Assembly: GCA_030248295.1 (NCBI GenBank)
Contig: JASANH010001429.1
Span: forward strand, 1-64,000
Reading direction: 5' to 3'
DNA length: 64,000 bases
DNA from: Mesodorylaimus sp. YZB2_4
Lineage: Eukaryota > Nematoda > Enoplea > Dorylaimida > Dorylaimidae
Part shown: positions 23,673-38,600 of the stretch, in pieces
Layout of the letters: each line of letters opens with the position of its first letter
Numbering within the stretch: position 1 is the first letter of the stretch
Made by a program: the position numbers and the translations under genes
Notes under the pieces: model-generated
The model's database searches: none
What the model was told of the DNA's origin: nothing
What the model saw: only the letters and a program-made list of their open reading frames with translations

Positions 23673-26600
23673 TCAGTGACGAAGCCCATGGAAAATGAAT
23701 CGACTGGCGCAGTTTGCTTGCTTGCGGTGTACTTCGGTCACTTTGAACGAGGCACCGTGGCCTGGAACAATCCAATCGGCCATGCACACAATCAAGTAGG
23801 CATTTTGTTTTTGCACGTTAACATCCCAAGATCCACTGTTACCCCAGCGTTCTGGTTGGCCAAGGAAGTCTTCGTTGAGGATGAGATCACCTAAAACGAG
23901 CGCAGCGATCGGTCAGTGACTGTAAATATATCGACGCATAATATCGACCAGCAGAGTGACCCTGTTGATCACTGCTTTGGGGACACAGAGATCACTTCAC
24001 ACTTTCAGAAATATTCCAGAAGGCCACAGTGATCTTCAATGTTATTGCTTACAGCAAATCTAAATCTGTCCTCATTCTCTCGTGCACCTTTCGCTATTTT
24101 CTTTTTGCACTGAGCAATGAGAGAAAGGATTAACGTGAAGTAGAACGGTTCAGAGACGCCGGCAAGAAATTAAAATTTTTAGGCTGCCAACAACTGTGAA
24201 CTGGTATATTAGAATTGCGTAGCTGGATGTCAGATCGATATCAGCAAGATCAACATCACAAGACCCAATTCACTATTGTGACTCATGCAGAATAAATGAC
24301 GCGAGGGCCGACATTTGCAACATCCATCCTGTAGGATCGAATTATAAACTTTTTTTATTTATCAACATGATTTTCGATATCAAAAAAGTCGATAATGTCT
24401 GAACTCGATGGCTGCCACAGAAAATAAGAGTACAGGTAAGTTATATCATAATTTTCCGGCTATTGTGCAGATTAATCAAAGAATAAAGCTCTCACATTGG
24501 TTTGATTATGTCAGTGCGTCCAGGGTTACTCGCCAGTACAGCCTGTGGAAGTTAAGGTTCGCAATGATTTGTTACTCTAATCTATTGCCAAAGATGTGGT
24601 CAATGTGTGCAAAACAGATGATAGCTATAATCTGTATACCGTGTGTGTTCTGTCAGCCGTGCCCTCTGCAGGAACAGAACTGCGGCCTCCCAGTCAGGGT
24701 TGCTGGCCCAAGCAATTCTGGGTCAACGCCTTAGCTAACTGACGATGAGCCACGGCGGCTCAAAAAGAGTGGCCTGGTGGGAGGTAGAAGCTTGGGCAAG
24801 TTAAAAAATGCTCTAGGTGTTTTGTAACATAACTTACCTGCGATAACAATAGTTCCATAGTTCGGTACATTGCGCACGATAACACTCAAGTCTTCGGTTG
24901 TGTGTCCTGGGGTTTTCCAAATCTCGATATTGTTCGTTAACTTCCGTGATTGATTCTGGAACGCAAAAAAATGTTTTGCTAGATTTCCTAGAATCTGAGA
25001 TTTTTGTTACCCACCTCAGCCAAAGCAGTTTTATAGAATTTGTTGCCGACGTATTCATAGCTGGAGAAAAGTTGACGTTTACGCGAAAATAAGTTTAGAT
25101 TTCCATAATGGTCAGGATGACCGTGAGTCGTGATCACGATATCGATTCCCTCTGGGCGCAATCCGAATTTGGCCAATTCTGAAAATAGAACTTGCTATTT
25201 TAGAAAAATCATCGGAGAGTCTGGGGTAGTCAGTTTTGCAATAAGTTTTTAAGCGAGAAAAATCTAAAAGTGCTGGACTCACGGAGGGTTGAACCATGGC
25301 CTAAGCTGTAAAAATAATGGCATGGAGCAAGTATTACGATGCCACAGACCACTTTTATTTCATATCTATCAACACAAAAATGCATATCGGAATCAGTAAT
25401 GCATGAGTTATTCAAACATTCGTTTGAGACAACGTTCTCCAGTACCCATCCTTGGGGGGACTCGATTGGGGCAAATTGGGTGAGTAGCAAGTACATGGAA
25501 CCGAGTCACCGCGATGAATCCTTGTCAGTGATAAATTACTGTTCAACGACACATCCCTCAGGCGAGTACTGTCAAAGTCACTGGCCAGTGTATTAGCACT
25601 ATTTGTGGACACTAGGGGTCCTCGATTCCTAATCACACTCCGCCTATCATAGTCTTGACTAACAGACCGTCGAACGGCGCCATTGCGGCCAGGATTCGAA
25701 GAAAATATGGCACTGTTTACATCGTCTGATGTGGACACATTATGCGATCTGGAATGGTCAAGATCGTGATCAGGGACGTGAGGAGGGCCAGAGAACTGAG
25801 ACATGGAGGAAACGGATCCTACAAATGCACCAACATGATTATCATTGGATTCTGTGGGAAGAAGTCGACTACGCTTCCAGAAATATATGTCTTTTAAATA
25901 TTTGTAACAGCGATATAAATTGTAGGAAAACCAAACGTGAAGCAAGGCCATTAATAAAAAAGCCACAGCCAAACCACTGCCGCCAGTACGCAAGGCCAAA
26001 CGAGCAGCTTCATAATCGGACTTCGTCACGTGCTCTGCCACTAGATCCAACAAATACTCGCTATGTTCCATCATCATATAAACCAGACCAATTGTGCCTG
26101 CAGAATATAAAACCACAGCTGATATTTTCATAACCAATTTAGGAAGTAGCCACAAATAACTTTCCCGCCAAATTCCGTAAAACATGGCCACAGTACAAAC
26201 GAAACTAAATGAGAACATCAAGGACGATATGACGAACCAACTGACTGCCATCGGATTATGCTGCACTCTTAGACCCAAATGCAAGCCACGACCAAACGCG
26301 GCCGACATGCCCAACGTGTCAGCGATGCCGATCAGAAATGATGCAGTTTTCAAATGCATTAAGCGGCAACAACATCGGTAACGAGGTCTATTCACGAAAT
26401 CACCGCTCAACATGGAGGCTAGACTGGGCGATGGCCGACGACCCAGCATGGGCGAGTGCGGAGCGGGTGGAGCGGGAGGCAAGAGAGTGGGATATGCTGG
26501 AGGCAAGGCCACGGCCAATCGACGCGCGGCCATGGCACAACGGGCAGTGGTCAATGCAATAATGACCACTGGGCATAGGGGATAGGGAGATTAGAATGGG

Positions 26601-29600
26601 GAATCCGGCTGGATTACACAGACTTATTCAGTTCGCCGGAATCTTCGAAAGTTCATAGCGCTAATGAAGTTGCCTGAGCGGGCTGGACTTTGGGTATAAT
26701 ATTGATGTTACAGGAGCAGCTCTGGTGAAAATTTCAAGCAGGTCTTATAAACGAGATATAATAATTTTAAAAAATGTTAAGATCTACTCCAAAATCTCAG
26801 TCGCGTCGAAATAGCACACGGCAATCGAAATTTTAAGCCATTGCAACGTTAATCTTTGCATGAATAGGCCAATAGTGTCCAAAAACATTCAGAGTATTCG
26901 CCGCAAACAACTTTGACCATGCGCTAGCTCTCGCCTCGATACACTCGGACAGAGTGGTATACACAAGTCTTGGAAAATCAAAGACTGCATTTGAGTCTGC
27001 CCGAAACAAGCTAATAGTGAAAAGCACCTAAAATGAGTCCAGCCACCGACGCGAAGCCGAAATCGAGTCGGGCGTTTTTATCTCTATTACTTGCTGGTGG
27101 TGATTCCTCGTGGCCGGACCTCGTCCTGTACTCGATAGCCTCGCTGGCCGAAATTGGTTTCTTAGCACATTCTTCCGCATCAACGACTGCTAGCCTCGTT
27201 TCTTCTTCCTCGCTTATCTATATGGCCAACATTGGGACGGGACGAGTTTGACTAGAGGAGAAAGGCAAGGAGAGAATAGGCGGCTCTTTTCCTATCTTGA
27301 CGAGCGAGATGGAGTCGTGGGACTTATTCGTGTAATCCGAGGGGACGAGTGGACCGAGTGAGAGGGAGCGAGTTAATAATCGGTGCCTCACTGGGCCCCG
27401 GGACGGCCTTCTCACTTTCTCACGCTAAGAAGATAGATTTCTGGGCCAAATAAATTTCCTGATATCTATTGCCCGTCAAATAAGGCCAAGAAAAACATTT
27501 ACACTCGACTCGGAACTCGATCGAGTAGAAATTTGCACGAATCGAATTCCTAGCTCGTCAAATGATCCTAAAATGCCAACTTCTACAAGTAATGACTGGC
27601 CAGCAATTGTGCCTGCTACTAGTGGGATGAACGATTGCTCAAAGTCCTACTCACGACACCATCTTTCTTTTAATCGTATTCGCCCGCATCCAGTCGTTGA
27701 TCGTTTTTTTCGAGAGCAGTACAATTTTTCTCCTTCGCTTCAATTATTTGTGCGATCGAGCAGTTTTAGGATGAAGTCGGAATGAAATTAGAATCAGTTG
27801 GAATAACAGGCTTTGAAAAAGACGGCACGATAAACCTGGATAGGTCTGTGAGAAAAGAGGGAAGGGGTCTTATTGTGTGCGAGTATAAAAATGACAAACT
27901 TATCTCGCGCAGAAGACATAAAAAACACGGGCCAAAATATTATGACATATTATAATAAAGATAAAAGGATTAATAAAGAGAATGGTGCATATTATTATTA
28001 TTAATTTTAATCGCAGGACAATCCCAGAAAATTGCCATAAATTTTGGAGCTTGTGGGGGTTAAGTAAATTTTTGCTGTTTTTATATGTATCTATGCCCAA
28101 ATATTTTATACAAACTTATTAATATACTATGCGACTTTGAATAAATATATGCGTATATAAGAATATATTTGAAAAATAAAAAAACTGTGCGTATACCTGA
28201 CTTAATATAAAATATAAACTAAATATGAAAAGCTCATTTTATATCATCTCAGATATGGTTCAATAATACCTAAATTTTAGGAATAAGGCATACGAATTTT
28301 GTATTATATCACATTTGGCATTAAAACAATATGAATTTTACATATATAAATATGCATATATATTTATCCATATCCATATTCATCTATAGTATCCATTAAT
28401 AGTATATATATATATATATATATTGTAAAATGTTACTTACGTATTGCATAAGCAGCTTTCAATATTTACGTATATATTTTATCAACCTAATTTAAAAGTC
28501 GATGTTTACAAAAAGCATTCCATGTAAATTATTAGAGTCCTTTTTGCAAAGCACGTAAGTCACATTCACATGTTTCGGAGAAACACTGATTTGAAATTTT
28601 CACAGCTGCCGTGGTATATGGTATGAAAATCTATCGCCATGCAACAAAAACTTAGCGGAACAAGATTTTGCATCATAAATAACCTGTGGTTCAGCCTTTA
28701 TCCAAAACTTGACAAAATGTGACTTACGTGCATTTTGCATGGAGGGTTTTAAATACCAGATAAAATAATAACTAAGAAGTCAAAATAAAATTACAATAAA
28801 ATATGCTGGCGAGTAAAATCATTATCAGACATTACGGTGGGGGTCTTTTCAATTAATTATAAATACAAGCTTTACTCCGCGTTTAAAAAATTCATACGTT
28901 TATTGTCGCAGGCAAATATTAACCCATAAGCTGCAGTACAGTAGCCATCAGTTTCAATGTATCTACTGGCAATACTGTAGTTACCTACAGGATGCAGGCC
29001 GATAAAAGGCACTTTCACTCGAAGTACATGCCGTGCCTGATCTTTGTCATAATCCCTCCTCATTTGTACCCGCTAGGGTAGCAGGTAACGATTTACGGTG
29101 TGTGTTCAGTGCACTAATTGTGTTTTTGTCAGACATGATGCAAAGTTGAGCAGGATTTAGCAACAAGTGCAACAGCAAAAAAGGCATGAACATAGAACCA
29201 TGAGTGGACGCGACGCGAACTGATGGCTGCGTTCTGTGTTGATAAAAACTCACGGTCTTGCGACATTTTGATATTCCGCTGATCTAAGAAACGATTGGCG
29301 CCTTATTTACGTGTCGAAGTCTAACCGCTTCTATGTAACTCTTGTTACGTGCTATGAGAATAGCCCGAAGCCTACAAGAGGAGCATATGCCAGCATGCGG
29401 TTTTCTAGTCTAAAACAGTGTTTTCGCTTCACCTTGAATGCACTAATACAATACACAATATTAATTTATTCATTTACGCAACTTCTAGCAGAAAACTAAA
29501 AAGTGGATAGAACTGCTCAATTTCTTGAGCAAATTTGTGGGGAAATTAAGTCCTCAGAAGCGCTCAAGTAACGTGAGATTATGACGAGCGAACTATCCTT

Positions 29601-32600
29601 TTTATGGCTGCTATGGTGATGGTGCCAGAATACTAAAAGCATGCCCTTCGTAACTTTGTTTTTGTCCGTTTTGCGCAGTTTTCGCAACTTTAGCATGAAA
29701 AGACGCAATATTCTAAAAAACCTGTTCGCACTAGCTGATATTTTCTTGGTGGCATGGATGAGTATATTCACAATTTGCCAAACCAACTCAACAAGTAGCC
29801 ACTTTACGCATGCTTATTCACAGTCGGCACTCTCCTGTTCGCAGGCACTTTGGTTAAAATGGGAACGTAAAAAACTATTCTCCCTGGAACTTCTCATGGA
29901 AATGACTAAATCAACTGACTCGTCATCATCACTTCCGGCATCCTCCCCACTCACAAGTAGACTATGCTCACTAGTACCCCTATCAGCGTTGTGATTGGTC
30001 TGACTATGCGTCAGCACGCAGTCACCTAGGTCCTCCACTGTTGATCCCAACCAAGGAGGATCGTCTTCTCGTGAGCACATTCGCGGAGATGCACCTGCAC
30101 TGTCGTTTTGACCAGAGCACAGTAATGCTTCACTGTCTTCACTAGGTGCAAGTGCGGGGCCACCAAAGATGGTCGTAGCACGGGCATTATCCAAACTTAG
30201 TTCAGACGAGGCGCGTCGTCGAATGCTGCTCAATGTCGCCCGACCCCGAGTGTTTCGTTTCGGCCATTTTGATTTTGAGTATCGATGCGAACGTCTCAAA
30301 TAAGTCTGACATTTGCGTTCGATTGTGAAAGACCATAATTCTGCCCCGATATAGACACTGAGAAATATAATGAGCAGGGCCAGTGTAGTGCGTGTATGTC
30401 TTGTCTCATCGATGGCCATCTCTTTGCCTTGACCAAATCGATAATCCAACATTTTCGTTTCCAGTTTCTGATTTAAGCTGACAAAAGCTATATGACGATG
30501 GAAAAAGATACATAAACGTCTTGATGGCGTTTGGCCGTCGTGCAAAGCGTGGTAATTAGGAATCGGTTTTGAATTACTATCGATATCGCCCGCTGGCTCC
30601 AATATGTAGGCGAAATGTGTGGTGAAAGTTAAGATGAAAACAGTAATTAGAAGCGCTACGACAAGCAAACAAGCCCCGGCACTAACAATGTGCAAATCGA
30701 TATGCCATTGTAACCAACGCCAACGACGTCTAAACAACCCAAGATATAAACCAAAAGCTGCCGTTAATTCGCACGAAAAAAAGAATGTACTAATTAATGA
30801 TGGTAACATATCTTCTGGTGTTCTTTGATTTTTTCCATCACTCGGATCAATAAATTGATCAAATACTAATATCGATGGGACGCAATTGACGAAAACCCTT
30901 TTATCTCTAGAATAATTCAGCTTATTGGAAATTGGGTCATCATCTTGAGGTTCTGATGTTCTATTTGAAAAACTATGTTCAGAGTTTTCATTTTCCACTT
31001 GCGAAAAATGTTGATAATTATAAACTTCTATAGTTCTGGTTATTTGACGACAGAATATCGCAAATAATAGCATTATTTTCAATGAAGAAATGACTAGTGC
31101 GGCCTGTCTGACGTGTATTAACCCGAAGAAGCACTTATAAGATGGATTTTTGGATTGTAGAAATATAACAGAATTTTGGGAATATCGATGGAAATGATGA
31201 TCTTGAACTGTTGTGCCATAATTATTTAGCAGAGCCGACGAAGGCCCAGGCAATTCCACATCGTCTAATGGATCTGGTATAATTTCGGAATAAGGCTGAT
31301 TAGAATCAGTGCTGCTCTTAGCCAGTGCTCGATGATAAGACATGGAACATTTTGACGAAGCGCCAGCCATCGGAGAATACAAAGAGGCTTGGGAAAATGC
31401 AACCTCGAGTAAGGGCGAGGATTAACGAGCGCCCTGTCAGCAAGTGATAAGGCGATGAGACGACGCGGGTATCACGCATTAGCTGCCATAAAAGGGCGAC
31501 TTCCTGTAAATGTAATAATAAGCATCTCTAGTCGCCTCGGCAAGATGAGAAGGCCCCGAAGAGATCACATCCCCTTTTCAATAGCTTCTGCTCGCTAGAG
31601 GGGGTCGGAGTGTGAAAATGTTAAAACGGAACAGCTTATAAGATGAAAAAATACGAGTAAGCACAAGTCGACTCACACGATTTGCACGACTTTTTATTCC
31701 CACTCGCGCCATGAAGGAGGCTATCAAATATGTGGATGGGAAAAGTAAGTACAAGCAGTGGTTCCCCAGACGCAACCACGACTGCACAAGCCTTGCCTGG
31801 CCATCAAATACAGTCATTCGCGGGTACGTTGCTCAGTAAATCAATAATAATACGTCCATATAAAGAGAGAAACGGAAGCGACCCAAGGCGGCTTGCCAAC
31901 CAAACGACAGGTCGCTGTGGCCTGATCGGGCTCGGCTGAATGATGATGGTTGCAAGGCGACGACTCGCGGCCAATGGCTTATAGGAGTATCCAATCTGTA
32001 CCAGCCCGCTCTGTATCCGCTTTGCGCGCAAGGCGAACCCTAAGGCTTGGATTAGTCAGTTGGGTGACCACCAGGGCGAATCAATCGTGTATACTAGACT
32101 GGACAGGCAGCTCGCCAAATCGACCGCCTCAGCTGATGTTTTCTAAAACGTCTAATGTCACCCCCTATTGGCGCTGCATAGTGAAAAAGCATCCATTTGA
32201 ACACTCCTCCTCCTAGCACTGTCTACCGTACAATTCGCCCAGGCCTCTCGGAAGCACGCAAAATCGTGAAACTTCCGGTTTCCTCTCAAGAGTATAAGCC
32301 AACGCAGGAGTCGTCCAACCACGCACGCATCCAATCATTCAACGGCCTAACTGATGCTCGTACTCCAGTCGAAAGAGGCGCACACTCGAGGGCCGCATTT
32401 CTGGAAGCTAAGCTCATGAGTTTACTCACTGATGAATTCAGCAGAATCGATAAATGACTGCACCAGAAACCTGAGGGAAATAACTGGTCGCCGCTTTTAA
32501 AGGATTCCATTTGACTAGCGAAGGAAAACCCATTTGTAGATCGTGTTGCAACTGCTGCAGCCCGCGTATACTTCATATTTTGGTGGGGACTACGTTGTCA

Positions 32601-35600
32601 TGTGAACAAAGCAGTGAATAGTGTCATAACCAGAAAGCTACTAGCTGGCGTAGAATTTGGCAAGCCGTAAAAGCGATGTAGGGAGTATGTTTTACGGGAA
32701 ATAACAGTGTTGAGGTAAAAAGATATATGAGAGATATCATGTGTCCAGAATTATGTCGGTGTGCTGGGTCCATATTTTACATTAAAAGGTTAGGGTGACT
32801 TTTTGTTGCATGAGTCAGAATTTGAATCAATCACAGAAACAGCGCATACTAGTTTGACAAGGTCCATGACACTCCCGCGCGCCTGGTACATTTTCTGTGC
32901 AAGCAAAGTGTTTGAGGTTTATGCAACGCAAAAATAACAAAAAATCACTCAAACACACTGTTGAAAACTCAATTTTGTGATTCAATGTTTTGTAGGCATC
33001 TAAAGATATCAATTTTAAAGTTATTTTTTTGAGATTGAAGCCAAAAATAAACCAACATTTATTTCGTGCCTATACTGCACATACTGTTTGTACTAAAAGA
33101 TTGTTTTAGTGGCCATCCATAAAGATCGACCGCAGCCCAGTGACGGGGGGGAGGGGGTCTCAGGACCTTTATTTTCAACTGAAATAGCACTCAAAGGGAA
33201 AAGTTGTGTGAAAAGTTCGCGGAGGCGCTCAAAAAATTAAAATTCCATGTTTGGAAGGAGCATAAATTGCATTTCACGAAACTACGTTGTAAGGGGGTAT
33301 GGCTGAAGTGGTCGAACATTTTTTGGGGTTGAAAAATCGAGGTTTTTTCGATCGACCGTTACGGATGGCCCCTGATGAGGGCCACCTCGAACTTTTATGC
33401 AACAAGTTTGAATCAACCGCAGAATCAGAATTATTGTATACAAAAGGAGTCAAAAATCGTTTTATAGTTTTTATGCGAGAAAACATAAAATTCATGTCAA
33501 CAGCTTACTGTACACTACTGGAAATTTCTTAGAAATAACTGTTTAATTGTGTTCTCAGATTGGACCACTTTCCAACATACTGCGCCCTGATATTCAAACC
33601 TTTCGAATTATCTTGCGAAATAGTTTGTAAAAGTGAACCTAGCCGTCATAATCTCTGTATCCAAGAAAAAATTGCGCACCATGGCATTAGCACGAGTATA
33701 CGAATCTATTGGCAGGTTTGCACTATATATTTCTTTCCATGTGCACGCATCTGTTTTGTTATATGGCTCTACAAATCGATCAAGATGTTTGCATTGATCA
33801 TTGATCAGGTTTCTGATTACGAAGTGATTTTTTGTGGGATCAATTTATTATATCATCTGGGCCAGAGACATCAGATCTTTCCCTGTTTCTGTTCATATCT
33901 GTACACTATTTGGAAGCTATAGCATCAGATATCAATCATTTAATATTGCGCATGATTTATGAAGCCAAAACAAAAGACCCCAGGATAAAAAATTATGCCG
34001 TCCATTAGTCTTGGGCAATATTTTATTAGAAGATAAAAGCCTAGCAAAGGGTTTTCAGCTCATAACCTTACAAATCTCAGCAAAAAAACACAAAACTGAC
34101 AATCGATATGTTATGTTTAAAAAATTGAAAAACCTGTAACTACTTGACAAGACTCTGACCTAGGCTATGAGTTTTAATGGCGGAAAAGTGAAGATGTCGG
34201 AAATTATTAGAAAATACGCAAATTATTTTTGTCGCATTCTACACGCCAGATCAAAGCTCGGTGGCCCCGTTTAAAAGCACAACCTAATTTTTGCGGCGGT
34301 CGTCGCTTACAGTATGTTTACAGACCCTCAAAACTTTCACCCAGAAAACCCTGTCTTTACAAAAAAAGAAGCAAACAAACTGTCGAATCACAACGAGTAA
34401 TCTCTTTCCTCGTCAGTGGTTTGATAAAGATTTCATCCGTCTTTCACTCAGCCCATGCCATCAAATATGAAGAAGCCTTAAAGCAAATTGGCAGATTCGA
34501 CGACTTCCTGTTTCCTAGTTGATGAGCATTAGGTTACGAATGGGGAATCAATATTTTTCTGAATAAGCTGGTGGCGGGGTATATCCATCACCGCCACCCC
34601 CGGACGATGGTGGTTGAATAATTACGATCGGTTGTCGTTCGCCAGCCGTTCCACGCTCACCACTCCGACTGACAGCGTATCGAGCTCCAGCGGGCCCGTC
34701 TCGAATAACTTGTTGCTTTTCTTTCAAGTATTCATAGCAATTTCTGATAACGCGGAAAAACCAATAGGTGAGCGCTAAAGCTCCAACAAAAACTACAATG
34801 CCAATAGCTGCAACGATTTTTGCTAAGAATCGGACAGTGTCCGGTAAATCGTCGTGTCCACTGGCTTGCAATTGTTCTTTTACGTAAACGTTCAATTCGC
34901 TGGCGTCCAAAGCCAGGACCAAAATAAAGAAAAGTATAGCAGATGCGCAGAAGAACATACTAGCGCATAAAAGAATTATTTCTGGGACCACAAATTTTGG
35001 TTCAGTTTTACAAACTCCCCAGAATAAACAAATGACACAGATTAGACTAGCTGCGAATAATAAAGCCGACAGTAAAGATGGGATGACGTCCTTGAATCCA
35101 GGGTTATAGGGTACTTCAACAAACGAGCCGCTGTCATTGGTTGCAACCCACTTGGTTGTGGTATGTTCGTAAAGACCAGCAGTGACTCGAGTGAATCGCA
35201 TGAATGACATGAGTATGATCACGTCATGTACAATACCGATGATCAGGGCTCCAGTGCGAACGTGCATGCATTGACAACAGCATCGATATTTTGGATTTTC
35301 TTCGCTAAATGTACTCATTTTTGCGAAAGTATTTTTAGAACTTTGATGATCTTGAAGAGTCGAGAAATCTGGGATGAAAATATTTGATATGATTCACTCG
35401 ATAATGGATTACAGCAAAAATTTGGCCGTGGAACTCAAGTCTTGCGATCAGAATGCAAGATGAGCCGAATCCAATAGTGAAGCAGAAAAAAGCCTGAAGA
35501 CGAGGCCGACGAATATTTGAACCGATTTCCCAAAGGGCATAGTTGCTTCAAGGAATTCTCAATGCTTCAAAAAATGCTGAAGTGAATTCTTTACAAACAC

Positions 35601-38600
35601 TGCGCCCAATCGACGGATGCAAGTGGATCCTTCTGGTTGTCACAACAGAAAACACTCCAATTTCACGCTGACAGTTCAGTCCTCGGTTCAACTCAGCCCG
35701 AAAACATCATTGATTGCTCAGAGTCCTAAATTGCACTAGTGGATCCTTTACAGCCACTGTAGAACGAAGAAGTGGACACCATTCAAATTCACTCGAGTAA
35801 TAAAATGAGAGATAGAAAAAATGACCCTTACATTCTCAATGGTCCAAATGCTCTAAAGACTTTTTACCACGCTACTACTTTCCAAAGTCTCCTATTTAAA
35901 ATGGCGACAGATGAAGCCCAACGATTTTAAGCGATGCTCGAACAGTATTTGATTTCGAAACCAACGACTCGACTGACGAAGATGAGGAGGCAATATTGAG
36001 TGTAATAAGTAGGATTGGCCAATATGAATCAGTCACAGCACTTGATGTTTAGAAGGCAGGTCGTCGACGTCGTCATTCCACTGGGACTTTGTAACGAACT
36101 AGAATCAATACGGCCAACTGAGCACACAAACGCACTCGCCCCAGACTACTAAAACTCGACTCTAAACACGAGCCAAGCTGTGGAAACGGCGATTATATAT
36201 CTGGCACTAGTCGAGCCCACTCACCCTGTACACACTGTCGAAACCGGGCGTGCTCTCGAGGCACGGCACTACTTTCACTTCGTCCTCGCCTCGTCTCGTC
36301 CCACGTGGCGTAGAGAGAAACTGAACTATCCTCACCTCTTGCGAAGCAACAAGGTTAAAAAGGAGAGAGAAAATTCGTAATACGTAGAAAAGGGGAAAAG
36401 GTCTTATCAGCACCTTTTCTCCCATCATCTTTCACAGACGTCATATTTGTCAAGGTATTCGAAAGAAGGCCTATTAAAAATAAGGACCTTTACAATGAGC
36501 TACACACGTCAATCAAACGAGGCGAATAATTTATAAGTTTTTATCAAGTTCCTCTACCTTCTAATTGCAAAAGCGTTCGCATGGGGGCTGTTAAGCTGAT
36601 GAGACGCCTGCAGTGCAATTCATGTTTACCAGATCAGTCTATACTGATCAAGTATATTTGTACTTAGCCAATCTCTATTTTCGTACTGTTAGTTTCAAGC
36701 AATCGCCCCCGCTTTTCCAACAAAAAACGCTATTAATCACGAGTCCGCAATTCGGAGGAAACCTACAGTGGCTCAACAACCTCTTCGAAAGCGGGAGGAG
36801 CAGATGAAAGCGCAACCCTTTAAGTCCTTCTAGTCCTAGTACTTCCTTCCCTTACCCTTTGTCCTGAATACACCTAGCTGAAAACTTTTCTATCCACTCG
36901 AAAAAGTGCATTTTAATTACAAAGTTAGTAAAGTAAATATATGATGTGAAAATTCTCAAACCCGTCATTTTGACGCAAGAAAAAAGCAAAAGCCAATCAA
37001 AATCACCAAAAAATGCGGGAAATCATCAAATATACTACGTAAAAACAAAATCCTATCGATCTGGTTTGGGATATCGATATGGTCAGACAAAAACAATTGA
37101 AAGCTTTACTGTAAAATCGATTCGTTTCCTTATTTGTGTTGGCTATTATTGGCAGTGGTTTCGACCAATTCCTTGTACGATGGTGGCAAAGCGGGATCAG
37201 AAGCGGTGGCGTTGGCTTGTTCGTCCGTTTTGACAACATCTTGATAAGCCGGGGGCATATCCTTGGCCAAACTGGGATCCGTCTCGCAGTTTCCGCTTTC
37301 CTCAACCATCGGATGATAGCCACTGGCGCAGAAACGATGTTGAACACCGACAACATCGGTGCAAGCTGCGCGAAACAGCATTTTATCGCGTAAATAACCG
37401 TAGAAAGCTTTCAAAGTGCGGAAAAACCAATATTCGACTGCTGCTCCGATCAATAAGCAAAATGCGAATGCGATTAAGACGAATGGGATCAAACGGCGGA
37501 TTTGATCGACATCGCCAGTCGTCACTTCGGTGCCTTGCGCGCGTATGCGATTTACGACCAGTTGAACCAATGATTCGCTACCGAACGATGCGGCGATAAT
37601 GACCAAAACGGCCATGACCAATTCCAAACTCATACAGATTAAAATCAACGCCATTTCAGGAATGACGAATTTGGGACGTTCGCGACGTAACGCGAAAATC
37701 AAACACGAAACTGCAACGGCTTCGACCAAAAGATAAATGGCGGTGGATGCGAAGCGAACTGCTCCAAATCCAGGATATCCGTTAGCGGCATTTGCATCCG
37801 CATTCGATTCGATCACGAGCGCATTCGAGTCGGAATCGATAGCAAACGGATCCATCGTAGTTGATTTGACCGAGGATGGAGTTTGAAATAAATCGGTTTG
37901 GGGAAAATTGCTGACAAAATGCGGACCGCTAAATAATTCCAAAATTGCCATCAAAACGCCAAACATTTTCAAAGTGGCGATTACAGCCGCTCCAGTGCGT
38001 ACACTCATGCAACCGCAGCAGCATTTATATTTCGATTGAGTTTCGTCGAAGATCATGGCCATTCGTGTATTGGCAACTATTGTCGTCATTTCTCTTTCGT
38101 TTTATTGCACTTTTTCGATAGAAAATAATTTTTGGCTAGTTTTCCGCTAAATTATATCTGGGTCGATTGAAATCCGATAAAGTAGATTAAACGGTATGAC
38201 AGGTATTATCTGAATTTGTTGATTTGATTCTCCCTCCGAAAAATCAGTTTTCTCGAAGAAATAACCCGATGATTTCTCGAGAAATGAATAATTTGTACGA
38301 TGAAGACTTTCTTTTCGTATCGATCGACGTACACACCCGAGCGAGTAAACACGGGGCGTCAGCGACGAGCAACTGACAGTTGGCTCATATGCCAGCCTAT
38401 ATGCCTGAGATATCGATTGGCTGGCCCCCACAGCGACACCTGGCGGAGGGGAGCTGTCACGCGGTGCGGTCGATTTCCCGTTCGGGGAGGGGAAGGGGGC
38501 GTCTCGTGAAGAAAAATCTCCCACTCACTGGTAACTTCGAGGACGCACGAATTGACTTGGCCCTTTCTTGGCGAGAAAAGGAAGAAAAGTGGACAGGCCT

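Noticed and set aside
25230-25496. 88-codon minus frame as an extra N-terminal MBL exon
   Set aside because: It shows no MBL similarity, and exon 4 at 40630-39944 fits exon 5 in phase and content.
26533-26569. GTG-initiated extension of LAPTM-like gene A (and TTG extensions of the ETS, DEG/ENaC and LAPTM-like B frames)
   Set aside because: The upstream bases start at non-ATG codons; the first credible ATG was used instead.
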